64,000 bases of DNA from Gammaproteobacteria bacterium. GTDB lineage: Bacteria > Pseudomonadota > Gammaproteobacteria > HK1. Numbering within the stretch: position 1 is the stretch's first letter; every line of letters begins with the position of its first letter. This document shows positions 8,103 to 16,800 of this stretch, in pieces. The stretch spans positions 186,001 through 250,000 of the forward strand of contig JAJEAD010000011.1 of assembly GCA_022824305.1 (NCBI GenBank), given 5' to 3'. The notes under the pieces were generated by a model. It was not told where the DNA came from and searched no databases. It worked only from the letters and a program-made list of their open reading frames with translations. The translations under genes and the position numbers were made by a program.

Positions 8103-9233
8103 CTACGGAGCCAGCGCCTGCGCGAGCGTCGTCGCGTTGTGTCGCATCATGTCGAGGTAGGTCGGCGCGGGACCGTCCGGGCCGGACAGCGCACCGGGAT
8201 AGAGCGTACCGCCGATGACGGCTCCTGTCTCATCAGCGATGCGTTCCAGGAGGCGGGAGTCCGCGATGTTCTCGATGAACACGGCACGAATGCCCAGATC
8301 GCGTATCTGGAGAATGAGGCGGGCGACATCCTGTGCGGACACCTCCGACTCGGTGCTGACCCCCTGCGGCGCAATGAAGCTCAGCCCGTAGTCGTGACCG
8401 AAGTACTGGAACGCGTCGTGGGAGGTGACGACGGTCCGACTGCCCTCGGGAAGCCCGGCGACAAGCTCGTGGATCTCCGCGTCGAGCGCCTCGAGCTCGT
8501 CCACATAGGCCGCACGATTCTGATAGTACGTGCCGGCATTGTCCGGATCGACCTTGGACAGCGCCGCGGCAATGTTGTCCACGTACACCGTGGCATGCCG
8601 GAGGCTCTGCCAGGCATGGGGATCGAAGGCGCCATGGTCATGGGCATGGTGATCGTCGTCCCCGGCATGATCGTCGTGCATGGCATGCTCATCGTCCTCG
8701 GCGTGGTCGTCGTGCTCGGCATGCTCGTCGTCCTCGGCGTGGTCGTCGTGCTCGGCATGGTCGTGGTCGCCGTGATCGTCATGCTCGTCGGCGGCCGTCT
8801 CCATGCCGTGGTCATCGTGCTCGGCATGCTCGTCGTGTTCTTCGTCCTCCATGTGTTCGTCGTGGGCGCCGTGCTCGGCAGGAAGAGGCTCGATGCCATG
8901 GGTCGCCACCACCCGGACACCGTCGAACTCCGAAGCGTCGATCAGCCGGTCCAGCCAGCCTTCGAATTCCAGCCCGTTGACGATGAGGACCTCCGCTTCG
9001 CTGACGGCCCGGGCATCGGCAGGGGTCGGTTGGTAGACATGCGTGTCGCCGTCAGGACCGACGAGCGTCGTGACATCGACGTGCTCGCCTCCGACGCGTT
9101 TTGCCATGTCGCCGAGGATCGAGAAGGTAGCGACCACCCGGATCGCTTCGTCGGAGTGTGCGGCGACCGGAGCGGCGAACGCCAGAACGAGGAGAGTGGT
9201 GACGGAATTCAGAATGGCTCTGCGGGTAGGCAT
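8103..9233 (-). CDS. znuA: Zinc ABC transporter substrate-binding protein ZnuA
   Basis: This 376-residue periplasmic zinc-binding lipocalin-unrelated (cluster A-I) protein has a signal peptide (residues 1-25, ending VAAHS). It shows the family ligands GDTHVYQPTP (H65), FDPHAWQS (H206) and a later SHDAFQYFG. Between the first and second ligands, residues 112-200 form an Asp/Glu/His-rich loop with about two dozen histidines, much longer than usual. It includes a perfect 12-residue duplication at residues 160-183. Such loops are thought to gather zinc. It is the last gene of a minus-strand operon after zur, a small membrane protein, znuC and znuB; znuB ends 12 bases before its start. Zur repression is expected. 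Confidence 0.93.
   Translation of the reverse strand: MPTRRAILNSVTTLLVLAFAAPVAAHSDEAIRVVATFSILGDMAKRVGGEHVDVTTLVGPDGDTHVYQPTPADARAVSEAEVLIVNGLEFEGWLDRLIDASEFDGVRVVATHGIEPLPAEHGAHDEHMEDEEHDEHAEHDDHGMETAADEHDDHGDHDHAEHDDHAEDDEHAEHDDHAEDDEHAMHDDHAGDDDHHAHDHGAFDPHAWQSLRHATVYVDNIAAALSKVDPDNAGTYYQNRAAYVDELEALDAEIHELVAGLPEGSRTVVTSHDAFQYFGHDYGLSFIAPQGVSTESEVSAQDVARLILQIRDLGIRAVFIENIADSRLLERIADETGAVIGGTLYPGALSGPDGPAPTYLDMMRHNATTLAQALAP
8634..8900 (-). repeat. Histidine/acid-rich low-complexity loop of ZnuA
   Basis: This stretch encodes residues 112-200 of ZnuA, composed almost only of H, D, E, A and G. At 8685-8756 a 36-bp unit encoding AEHDDHAEDDEH is present twice in tandem. The DNA repeats are recent enough to be nearly identical, so the loop length probably varies between strains by slippage without breaking the frame. 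Confidence 0.8.
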
Positions 9234-9245
9234 GGAGAGGCTCCT

Positions 9246-10112
9246 TCAGGCTTCGAGGTAACGGCCCCAGAAGACCCGCGCGGCCAGACCGCTGACCGGG
9301 CCAAAGACCAGGGAGAGCCCGTAGGCGAGACCGGCGACAAGGATGATCGCCGGACCGGAGGGCAGGCTGAAATGGTAGGAAAGAAGCAGGCCGCTCACGC
9401 TCGAGAACATCCCGACGGCGGTCGCGACCGCGATCAGCGCGCCGATGCTCACTGTCCAGAAGCGCGCGGCGGCGGCGGGGAGGATCATGATGCCGACCGC
9501 CATCAGCGTGCCGAGCGCCTGGAATCCTCCCACGAGGTTGAGCACGACAAGGACGAGAAGAGTCAGGTGCGCCGTGGCGCTGAGCCCGCTGACCGAACGC
9601 AGAAACTGCGGGTCCGTGCATTCGAGCACGAGCGGCCGGAACAGCGTCGCAAGCGTCAACACCGAGACGCTCGCGATGGTGCCGAGCAGGATCAGGGCAG
9701 CGTTGTCGAGCGCCAGCACGGTGCCGAACAGCACGTGCATCAGGTCGACGTTGCTGCCTCGGGTGGACACGATCAGCACGCCGGCCGCCAGCGAGATCAG
9801 GTAGAAGGCCGCGAGGCTCGCGTCCTCGCGCAACGCCGTGGCTCGGGTCACGAAGCCCGCGAGAAGCGCCACGGTCATGCCCGCAATCAGTCCGCCCACG
9901 GTCATCGCCCCGAGCGAGAGGCCCGCGATGAGATAGCCGACGGCCGCGCCCGGCAGGATCGCATGGGCCATCGCATCGCCGGTGAGGCTCATGCGGCGCA
10001 GCATCAGGAACACCCCGACGGGCGTCGCGCCCAGCGAAATCGCGAGGCAACCCACGAGCGCGCGCCGCATGAAACCGAAGTCGGCGAAGGGCTGGACGAG
10101 CACCTCCCACAT
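9246..10112 (-). CDS. znuB: Zinc ABC transporter permease ZnuB
   Basis: This is a 288-residue polytopic ABC-3 family permease with about eight hydrophobic segments, the family motif ATPVGVFLMLRRMSLTGDAMAHAILPG near the N-terminus, and the central conserved VSTRGSNVDLMHVLFG. The start at 10112 gives MWEVLVQPF and overlaps the znuC stop as TGATG; the longer open frame to 10163 lies within znuC and was rejected. It forms the inner-membrane channel for Zn2+ with ZnuC as ATPase and ZnuA as donor. Confidence 0.9.
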   Translation of the reverse strand: MWEVLVQPFADFGFMRRALVGCLAISLGATPVGVFLMLRRMSLTGDAMAHAILPGAAVGYLIAGLSLGAMTVGGLIAGMTVALLAGFVTRATALREDASLAAFYLISLAAGVLIVSTRGSNVDLMHVLFGTVLALDNAALILLGTIASVSVLTLATLFRPLVLECTDPQFLRSVSGLSATAHLTLLVLVVLNLVGGFQALGTLMAVGIMILPAAAARFWTVSIGALIAVATAVGMFSSVSGLLLSYHFSLPSGPAIILVAGLAYGLSLVFGPVSGLAARVFWGRYLEA

Positions 10113-10855
10113 CACGCCGCGTTCCTCCCGCAGACGTGGGGGGGACCGGCGCAGGCCTCGCACATCTGACGCGCGCGGAACTGGTTCTCGGCCGTCAGCA
10201 CCCGCTCCGTGGGCCCGTGGGCAACGAGTTCGCGGGCGAGCATGAACGTGCGAGGGAAGTGAGCCCGCACCGTGTCGAAATCGTGCAGGACGGCGAGCAC
10301 CGTGCGCCCTTCGCCGTGCCAGCGCCGAATCACGCCGATCAGGTCGGACATGGTTCTCGCGTCAACCGCGGTGAAGGGCTCGTCCAGCAGGACGAGGCGT
10401 GCGTCCTGCAGCAGAAGCCGCGCAAAGAGCGCGCGCTGCATCTGACCGCCCGACAACGACCCGATCGGCCGTCTCTCGAACCCTTCGAGCCCGACCGCGG
10501 CGATCGCTTCGGCAACGCGCGCGCGGTGGCCGGCCCGCAGGCCGCCAAAGCCGCCGATCTCTCGCCACAGGCCCATGCCCACCAGGTCGGCGACCGTGAT
10601 CGGGAAAGAGCGGTCGACGTCCGATTCCTGCGGCAGGTAAGCGATCTCGCTCCGCGTGAGCCCGCCGAAGGCGATCCGACCCTCGAGCGGGCGGAGTGTG
10701 CCCATCACCCCCTTCAGGAGCGTGGACTTGCCGGCCCCGTTGGGTCCGACCATGGCGGTCAGGCTGCCCTCGGCGATCTCGCTGTGCAGGCGAAGCACGG
10801 CCGGATGCCGGTCGTAGCCGAGGCTCAGGTCCTGAAACTGGAGGGCGTAGGTCAT
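10112..10855 (-). CDS. znuC: Zinc ABC transporter ATP-binding protein ZnuC
   Basis: This 247-residue ABC ATPase has Walker A GPNGAGKST, signature LSGGQMQRALFARL, Walker B LVLLDEP and switch His in AVLHDFDTV. The C-terminus carries several cysteines and histidines (CEACAGPPHVC) that could sense or bind metal. Its ATG at 10855 overlaps the stop of the small membrane-protein gene upstream (ATGA), and its stop overlaps znuB, so translation of the three is coupled. It energises zinc import. Confidence 0.92.
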   Translation of the reverse strand: MTYALQFQDLSLGYDRHPAVLRLHSEIAEGSLTAMVGPNGAGKSTLLKGVMGTLRPLEGRIAFGGLTRSEIAYLPQESDVDRSFPITVADLVGMGLWREIGGFGGLRAGHRARVAEAIAAVGLEGFERRPIGSLSGGQMQRALFARLLLQDARLVLLDEPFTAVDARTMSDLIGVIRRWHGEGRTVLAVLHDFDTVRAHFPRTFMLARELVAHGPTERVLTAENQFRARQMCEACAGPPHVCGRNAA

Positions 10856-10986
10856 GGCCCCCCCCACACGGACATCGCCCACAGGAGTGCGCCCCAGAGC
10901 GCGACCAGGATCAGGGCCGCGACGACCAGCCGGGGGCCGGCGCCGAGCGCCAGCAACCGGATTGAACGCGTGTGCCGCGTTCTCAT
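10852..10986 (-). CDS. Small single-span membrane protein coupled to znuC
   Basis: This 44-residue reading frame lies between zur and znuC on the same strand. It begins MRTRHTRSIRLLALG, followed by one hydrophobic span (about residues 19-38, LVVAALILVALWGALLWAMS) and a short tail. The basic N-terminus predicts an inner-membrane protein with its N-terminus in the cytoplasm. Its stop overlaps the znuC ATG by four bases (ATGA), the same coupling used elsewhere in this operon, which argues that it is really translated. It is too short for routine gene calling. I do not recognise the family; an accessory or regulatory subunit of the zinc importer is an inference from position. Confidence 0.6.
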   Translation of the reverse strand: MRTRHTRSIRLLALGAGPRLVVAALILVALWGALLWAMSVWGGP

Positions 10987-11064
10987 GCCAGCGCCCCCGG
11001 TCGAGTGGCGACGCTCACGTCCGGCCGCCGCGACGGTCCATCCGCGCCCTGGCAATTCATGGGC

Positions 11065-11589
11065 TCAGGACCCGGTTCCCGCCTGCGCCGCGCCGGCCTC
11101 TGCGCACCGCGCGCACATGCCCTCGACCTCGACCATGCGATGTGTCGTGACGAACCCGAGGACGGCGGCATCCTCGGCAAGCAGTCCTCCAATCCGCGAA
11201 TCCTCGAACTCGACCGATGCCCGACAGCCGCTGCAAATGAAGAACAGGCAATCGTGGTCTCGCTCGGGATGGGCGCACGGGACATAGGCGTTCAGGCTTT
11301 CCAGCCTGGAAACGAGGCCCTGCGCCACCAGGAAGTGAAGCGCCCGGTACACGGTCGGCGGTCCGATCGGACGCGAATCTCTCTGCTTCATCGCTTCGAT
11401 GAGCTGGTAGGCGCTCGTCGGCCCACCGCTGGCCCACAGCAGCTCCAGGACACGCCGGCGCAGCCTGGTCATCTGCACGCCGCGTCTCTCGCATATGGAG
11501 ACTGCCAGCGCGACCCGTTCGCCTGGTGAGTGCCCCCCGCGACAATCCGGTTCGGCACAGGGCCGGGGGCGGGTCGACGCTCTTGTCAT
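11065..11589 (-). CDS. zur: Fur-family zinc uptake regulator Zur
   Basis: This 174-residue protein is a Fur-family repressor: a winged helix with PPTVYRALHFLVAQGLV, then a C-terminal dimerisation domain with HPERDHDCLFFICSGC and the structural zinc cysteines CSGC and CARC. It heads the operon zur-small membrane protein-znuC-znuB-znuA, which identifies it as Zur rather than Fur. The ATG at 11589 is preceded immediately by AGGAG with almost no spacing; a start at the internal Met in GVQMTRLRRR would give a more typical length, so the exact start is uncertain. With zinc bound it should repress its own operon through the palindrome at 11624-11639. Confidence 0.88.
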   Translation of the reverse strand: MTRASTRPRPCAEPDCRGGHSPGERVALAVSICERRGVQMTRLRRRVLELLWASGGPTSAYQLIEAMKQRDSRPIGPPTVYRALHFLVAQGLVSRLESLNAYVPCAHPERDHDCLFFICSGCRASVEFEDSRIGGLLAEDAAVLGFVTTHRMVEVEGMCARCAEAGAAQAGTGS

Positions 11590-11623
11590 CTCCTGGTCTC
11601 ACCTTGAGAGACACGCTGGCGAA

Positions 11624-11639
11624 GTTATAACGTTGCAAC
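11624..11639. promoter_or_regulatory. Candidate Zur operator
   Basis: The sequence GTTATAACGTTGCAAC is an imperfect palindrome (GTT-n2-AAC-GTT-n2-AAC) lying about 35 bases upstream of the zur start in an otherwise GC-rich region. The A/T-rich, TATAAC-containing dyad resembles the Zur boxes known from proteobacterial znu promoters. Its place would allow autoregulation of zur and the downstream transporter genes. Confidence 0.55.
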
Positions 11640-11790
11640 CCATATCGCAAGCGGATCACCGCCCGCGGATCACAGAGTCAGGGGCGAACGGACGGTCTCA
11701 TCGCCGTGTCGCCGCATGACACCGGTTGTCCCCTGCTGCCGTTGACTCCGCTGCTTGCATTATGCACGGTCATGCCGTACACACATGGAC

Positions 11791-12081
11791 ATGATCGTCC
11801 ATTCCTTTCGCCACCGGGGGTTGCGCCAGCTATACGAGAACAATTCGTCCCGCCTGCTGAAACAGGACTTGGTGGAGCGGGTGCGTGGCATCCTGGCCGC
11901 GCTGGCCATGGCGGAGAACATGCAAGGTTTCATTCGCGAGGCGGCTCCCGGATGGCGGATCCACCGGCTGTCGGGTGAGCGTCGGAACGAGTGGAGCATT
12001 TCGGTGTCGGCCAACTGGCGGATCACTTTCGAGGAACGGGACGGCGGAATCGACCGCGTGAACCTGGAGGACTACCACTGA
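11791..12081 (+). CDS. higB: HigB-like toxin (RelE superfamily mRNA interferase)
   Basis: This 96-residue protein begins MIVHSFRHRGLRQLYE, the typical HigB N-terminus, and contains GWRIHRLSGERRNEWSISVSANWRITFE, the conserved beta-strand core of the family. HigB toxins cut mRNA at the ribosome. An in-frame ATG two codons upstream (11785) is an equally possible start. The stop overlaps the antitoxin start as TGATG, and the toxin-first order is the usual higBA arrangement. The pair lies between the zinc operon and an unrelated flavoprotein gene, so it looks like an independent insertion. Confidence 0.88.
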   Translation: MIVHSFRHRGLRQLYENNSSRLLKQDLVERVRGILAALAMAENMQGFIREAAPGWRIHRLSGERRNEWSISVSANWRITFEERDGGIDRVNLEDYH

Positions 12082-12386
12082 TGACCAGCGGCGGCATCAA
12101 GATGGGGATGGCTCCCCCACACCCCGGAGCCTTCATCCGGATCGAGGCCCTCGAGGAGCTGGGGTTGAGCGTTTCGGCGGCGGCCCGGATTTTGGGCGTG
12201 CGCCGTGCAACGCTCTCCGACCTGCTGAACGGCAACGCGTCGCTCTCGCCCGAAATGGCGTTGCGGGTCGAGAAGGCCTTCGGCCTCAGCATGGACCTGC
12301 TGCTGCGGATGCAGGCATGGCACGACGCGACGCAGATGCGTGCGCGGGCCGACGAGATCCACGTTCGGCGCTACCAGCCGGCATGA
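12081..12386 (+). CDS. higA: HigA-like antitoxin (XRE-type HTH)
   Basis: This 101-residue protein has the HigA signature HPGAFIRIEALEELGLSVSAAARILGVRRATLSDLLNG, an XRE helix-turn-helix, followed by SPEMALRVEKAFGLSMDLLLRMQAWHD. It overlaps higB by one base. It should bind HigB and repress the higBA promoter. The family match is clear; activity is untested. Confidence 0.9.
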   Translation: MTSGGIKMGMAPPHPGAFIRIEALEELGLSVSAAARILGVRRATLSDLLNGNASLSPEMALRVEKAFGLSMDLLLRMQAWHDATQMRARADEIHVRRYQPA

Positions 12387-12423
12387 GCGTCGCGCTGCGC
12401 GACCGGATCGAGCATTGGCGCGG

Positions 12424-13710
12424 ATGAAGCCGCTCGAGCGTCCCGGTCTCTCCCTGTGGGCCGCGACCGCCAACCCTCCGCCCGCGACCCGGCCGCTCGA
12501 GGGCGAGCGCAGGGCGGACGTGGTGATCGTGGGGGCGGGTTACACCGGCCTGTCCTGTGCCGTGCACCTCGCGGATGCGGGAAGGGAGACGGTGGTGCTC
12601 GAGGCCAGGGGCATCGGGCACGGCGGGTCGGGGCGGAACCTGGGACAGGTGAACCCGGGCGTGTGGGCGGACCCGCAGACCGTCGAGAAGCACCTCGGCG
12701 AGGCGAGGGGCCCCCGCTTCAACGAGGCGTTCGGGAGGAGCTTCGAGCTCGTCGAGTCGCTCGTGAACCGCTTCCAGATCGCCTGCGGCCTCACCCGAAG
12801 CGGCAACGTCTACGTCGCCCACTCGGCCCGGGCGGTGCGCGTCGTGGAGGAGCGCTACCGCCAGCTTCGCGCCTGCGGCTTCGACGTCGAGTTCCTGGAC
12901 CGGCCGCGAACCGCCGCCCTCATCGGCAACGATTGCTACCACGCGGCGCTCCTGGACAAGCGCGCCGGGAACATCCACCCGCTGAACTACGCCCTCGGCC
13001 TGGCGGACGGGGCGATCTCGCTGGGAGCGAGCGTGCACACCGCCTCGCCGGTGCACCGCCTCACCCGGAACGGCGACGGCTGGCGGGCGGAGACGGGCGC
13101 GGGCAGCGTGGTGGCGAAACGCGCGGTCATCGCCACCGACTCCTACTCCGGCGAGCTGTGGCCCGGCCTCGCCCGCACCATGGTGCCGATAGGGGTGTAC
13201 GCGGCGGCGACGGAGCCGCTCGGCGAGAATCTGCGCACGAGCTTTCTGCCTCAGCGCACCTCCACCTTCGAGACCGCGCTCGTCCCGACCTACGCCCGCA
13301 TGCTCGCCTCGGGCCGCTGCGTGGTCGGCACCCTCGGCTACCCCCCTCTCTGGAAGGAGGGGCCCCTCGACCGGTGGCCGCGCCGGCAGCTCAAGCGCCT
13401 CTTCCCCGCGGCCGCCGGCGCGCGCTTCGAGTTCCGGTGGGGCGGCACCATCGGCATGTCGGACAACCACCTGCCCCGCCTGCACGAGCCGGCGCCCGGC
13501 CTCACAATCTGCTGCGGCTTCAGCGGCCGGGGCGTCACCTCCGCGACCCTGGCCGGCAGGATCGTCGCCGAGCGCATCGGTGGCCTCATGAAGGACGAGG
13601 ACTGCCCGCTGCCGGTGCAGCCGATACGCCCCCTGAACTTCCGGCGCTCGAGAGCGGTGGCCCTGGAGCTCGCCTTCCGCGCCTACCGGGCGCTTTCCTG
13701 GCTCCCCTGA
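12424..13710 (+). CDS. FAD-dependent amine/amino-acid oxidoreductase (DadA/PuuB-like)
   Basis: The 428-residue protein starts MKPLERPGLSLWAATANP, typical of the gamma-glutamylputrescine oxidoreductase/OrdL group. It then shows the FAD fold VVIVGAGYTGLSCAVHLA, a second conserved segment GIGHGGSGRNLGQVNPG, and the C-terminal FAD contact GFSGRGVTSATLAGRIVAE. Enzymes of this group oxidise secondary amines such as sarcosine, dimethylglycine or gamma-glutamylputrescine. The ATG at 12424 follows a gap of 37 bases after higA. It has no operon partner. In this window full of methylamine enzymes a role in N-methyl amine oxidation is possible, but the substrate cannot be read from sequence. Confidence 0.82.
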   Translation: MKPLERPGLSLWAATANPPPATRPLEGERRADVVIVGAGYTGLSCAVHLADAGRETVVLEARGIGHGGSGRNLGQVNPGVWADPQTVEKHLGEARGPRFNEAFGRSFELVESLVNRFQIACGLTRSGNVYVAHSARAVRVVEERYRQLRACGFDVEFLDRPRTAALIGNDCYHAALLDKRAGNIHPLNYALGLADGAISLGASVHTASPVHRLTRNGDGWRAETGAGSVVAKRAVIATDSYSGELWPGLARTMVPIGVYAAATEPLGENLRTSFLPQRTSTFETALVPTYARMLASGRCVVGTLGYPPLWKEGPLDRWPRRQLKRLFPAAAGARFEFRWGGTIGMSDNHLPRLHEPAPGLTICCGFSGRGVTSATLAGRIVAERIGGLMKDEDCPLPVQPIRPLNFRRSRAVALELAFRAYRALSWLP

Positions 13711-13748
13711 AGCAGCGGGCACGGACAAAGCCTCGAGAAAAGCTGGCC

Positions 13749-13779
13749 TCGGGCGCGCTCCCTTCGACGGCGCGCCCGA
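13749..13779. terminator. 10-bp perfect hairpin between convergent genes
   Basis: TCGGGCGCGC at 13749-13758 is perfectly inverted at 13770-13779 around an 11-base loop. It is followed on the plus strand by AAAACG. It lies between the 3' ends of the flavoprotein gene (plus) and the giant fibronectin-type gene (minus) and probably terminates one or both transcripts. Confidence 0.55.
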
Positions 13780-13851
13780 AAACGCCGTTTGGCGCGGGTC
13801 ACTCGACCCACGCTCGAGACGGCCGGGGAAGGGATGCGGCCGCAGCCCGGG

Positions 13852-16800
13852 TCAGTCGCCGGGCTCCGCCGCCGGTACCGTGGACAGGTTGCTGAGATAC
13901 CCCGTCGCGCTCGCGAGCAGGCTCATGACCACCACGGGGCGGTCGGCGGTGACCACCAACTGCCACTTGCCGGCGCCGGTGCCGAGGGCGCCGGTCAGGC
14001 CCTCGGCGTCTCCAGACTCCAGCTCGCTCGCGCTCAACGTCCGGGCCGCGCCCGCGGGCAGGCTGAGCACCACCGCGCTCTCGCCCGCCGCGCCCTGTGC
14101 GTCGATGCCCTCGATGGTGACCTCCGCGGCCTCCGCTCCGGGGTTCACCAGGCGCAGCCGGCTCGCGAGGCTGCGGTTGCGCCCGGGGTTGAAGAAGGGC
14201 ACCCGGTGCTCCTCTCCAACGAGCGCGACGGTGTCGTGCATCGTGGCGAGGAAGCCGTCGGTGGTGAGCACGTAGCCGAGCACCCGGAGGTCGAGCGTGC
14301 TCGAAAGGTCCAGCCGCCAGTCGCCCTCGCCGTCTCCCACGCCTCCCGAGAGGCCCTTGCCCGCGTTGCCCTCCTCGAGATCGGCGGAGCTGAACTGCAC
14401 CGCCTCGTTGGCGCCGATGCTGAGCGTCACCGGGCCGTGGAGGGCGCCTGCGTCGTCGAATGCCTCGATGCGCACCTCTCCCGCCGTGTCGGAGCGGTTG
14501 ACGAGGCGCGTGATGCTGCGCAGCCCCAGGGCGTGGCCCGCGGGTATGACCAGGGGGAGGCGATGCGCGGCCGGGGCGTCGTCCGTGCCCGCCGCCGGCT
14601 CCGGCGCGGTGGACAGGTTGCTCAGGTAGCCGGTCGCGCTCGCGAGCAGGCTCATGACCACGACGGGGCGGGAGGCAGAGACCACCAACTGCCACTTGCC
14701 GCTTCCGGTGCCGAGCGCGCCGGTCAGGCCCTCGGCGTCTCCGGACTCAAGCGCCTGCGCGCTCAGGGTCCGGGCCGCACCCGCGGGCAGGCTGAGCACC
14801 ACCGCGCTCTCGCCCGCACCGCCGCGTGCGTCGACGCCCTCGATGGTCACCTCCGCGGCCTCCGCCCCGGGGTTCACCACGCGCAGCCGGCTCGCGAGGC
14901 TCTGGTTGCGACCGGGGTTGAAGAAGGGCACCCGGTGCCCCGCTTCGCTGCCCGGGACCACGTCGTGCATCGTGGCGAGGAAGCCGTCGGTGGTGAGCAC
15001 GTAGCCGAGCACCTGGAGGTCGAGCGTGCTTTCGAGCTCCAGACGCCAGTCGCCCTCGCCGTCTCCCACGCCTCCCGAGAGCCCCTTGCCCGCGTTGCCC
15101 TCCTCGAGGTCGGCGGAGCTGAACTGCATCGCCTCGTTGGCGCCGATGCTGAGCGTCACCGGGCCGTGGAGGATGCCGTCGTCGTCGTAGGCCTCGATGC
15201 GCACCGTGCCCGCCTCCGCCGAGCGATTGACGAGGCGCGTGATGCTGCGCAACCCCAGGGCGTGGTCCGCGGGGATGACCAGCGGGAGGCGGTGCGCGGC
15301 CAGGTCGTCGCTCACGATCGTCCCGGTCGCCGTGGCATCGCTAATCGTCACGCCAGCGGGCAGGCGCGTCCCCGGCCTCGGGGAGAGCGTCACCGTGAAG
15401 GTCTCGTCGGCCTCCGCCTCGTCGTCCCGGACGGTGGCCACCGCGAAGGTCGCCGAGCGCTGCCCCGGTGCGAGGCGGACAGTCTGCGCCGCCGTCGCGT
15501 AGTCCGCGCCCGCGGTGGCGGTGTCGCCCGTCCCCGACGAGGGCCGCGCCACCAGCTCCAGCGCCTCACCCGGCACCTCGCCGGAGACCCGCACCGTGAA
15601 GCGCACCGCCTCGCCCTCGCTCGCGCTCGCATCGGACACGCCGAGCGCCGTGCCCGAGTCCGGCGGCGGCGGGTCCGCCGGGTCCGTCGCCTCGCCGACC
15701 ACCACCGCGCTCGCCGCGCTGGTCCGGCTCTCCGCGTTGCCCGCGCCGTCGGTGAACGTGGCGCGCACCTTCAGCCGCCGGCCCAGGTCGGTATCGGTGA
15801 CCGCGTAGGCATCGGAGTTTGCCCCGGCGATGTCGTTCTCCACCCCGTCGCGCTCCACCCACACCCACTGCCAGGTGAAGCCCGAGGCGCCGGGCACGCC
15901 GTCCGCGTCGGCCATCGTGCCCCGACCCGCCCGCAGCGTCTGGCCCACCCGGGCCGCGCCCGTGATGACCGGCGCCCCGGTCGCCGGGGTGTTCGCCCCC
16001 GCCGGGGTCGTCGCCGTCGCATCCGCCGACCACGCGCCCTCCGCCGGCGCCTTGACCGTGATCGCGCGCACCCGCGCCGTGTACGAGGTGCCCGCCGCGA
16101 GGCCGGAGACCGGCAGGTAGCTGCGCCCCGTCGTCCTCTGCCGGGCGGTATCGGCGTCGTTCCACACGTGCTCGCTCGACTCCCGCCACTGCACCCGGTA
16201 GCCGTGCGCGCCCGCAACCCGCTCCCACTCGACCAGCACCAGGCCGGGCGAGGCCCGGGCCGTCACTCCCCTCACCTGCCCCGGCGTCACCTCGTCCGTC
16301 GCCGTCACCGGGACCGTCACCACCACGTCGTCGCGCCAGCCGTGCGTCTCCTCGTCAATCGTCAGCCTCAGCGTGGCGTCCTCGTCGAAGTCCACCCCCG
16401 CGTAGGCCAGCACCACCGCCACCCGCGCGCCCGACACCCGCTCGACCCGCTCCACCCACACCGGCACGCCCTGCACCCGGAAGCGGTACCTGGGCACAGC
16501 AAGCGCCCACTCCGCGCCCTCCAGCTCCACCGTGAGCACCGCCTCGTTCAGGCTCTGCTCGGTCAGCGGTGAGGGGGCGGTGGCCGACAGCCTGGCGCCG
16601 AAGGCCGGCGTCCTCGCCGTGCGCCCGGCCGAGGCCGCACCGTCGGGCGCGCGGGCCTTCAGGGCGGTCACCGTGACCGTGTAGTCCGTGCCCGGCGCGA
16701 GGTACTGGATCACGTGGCGCGTGCTCTCGCCGCGGGCGGCGCTGCTGCTGAGGCCGCCCGCGCCGGGCGGCGTCCACGACACCCGGTAGCCCGTCGCCCC

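Noticed and set aside
8004-10169. 721-residue plus-strand open frame antisense to znuA and znuB
   Set aside because: The composition mirrors the complement of the zinc transporter genes, including an artificial Val/Met-rich stretch opposite the His-rich loop. There is no start signal or family motif.
13789-16572. 927-residue plus-strand open frame antisense to the giant gene
   Set aside because: The apparent internal repeats only reflect the duplicated C-terminal domains on the other strand; its composition (Arg, His, Gly, Ala) is typical of a shadow frame.
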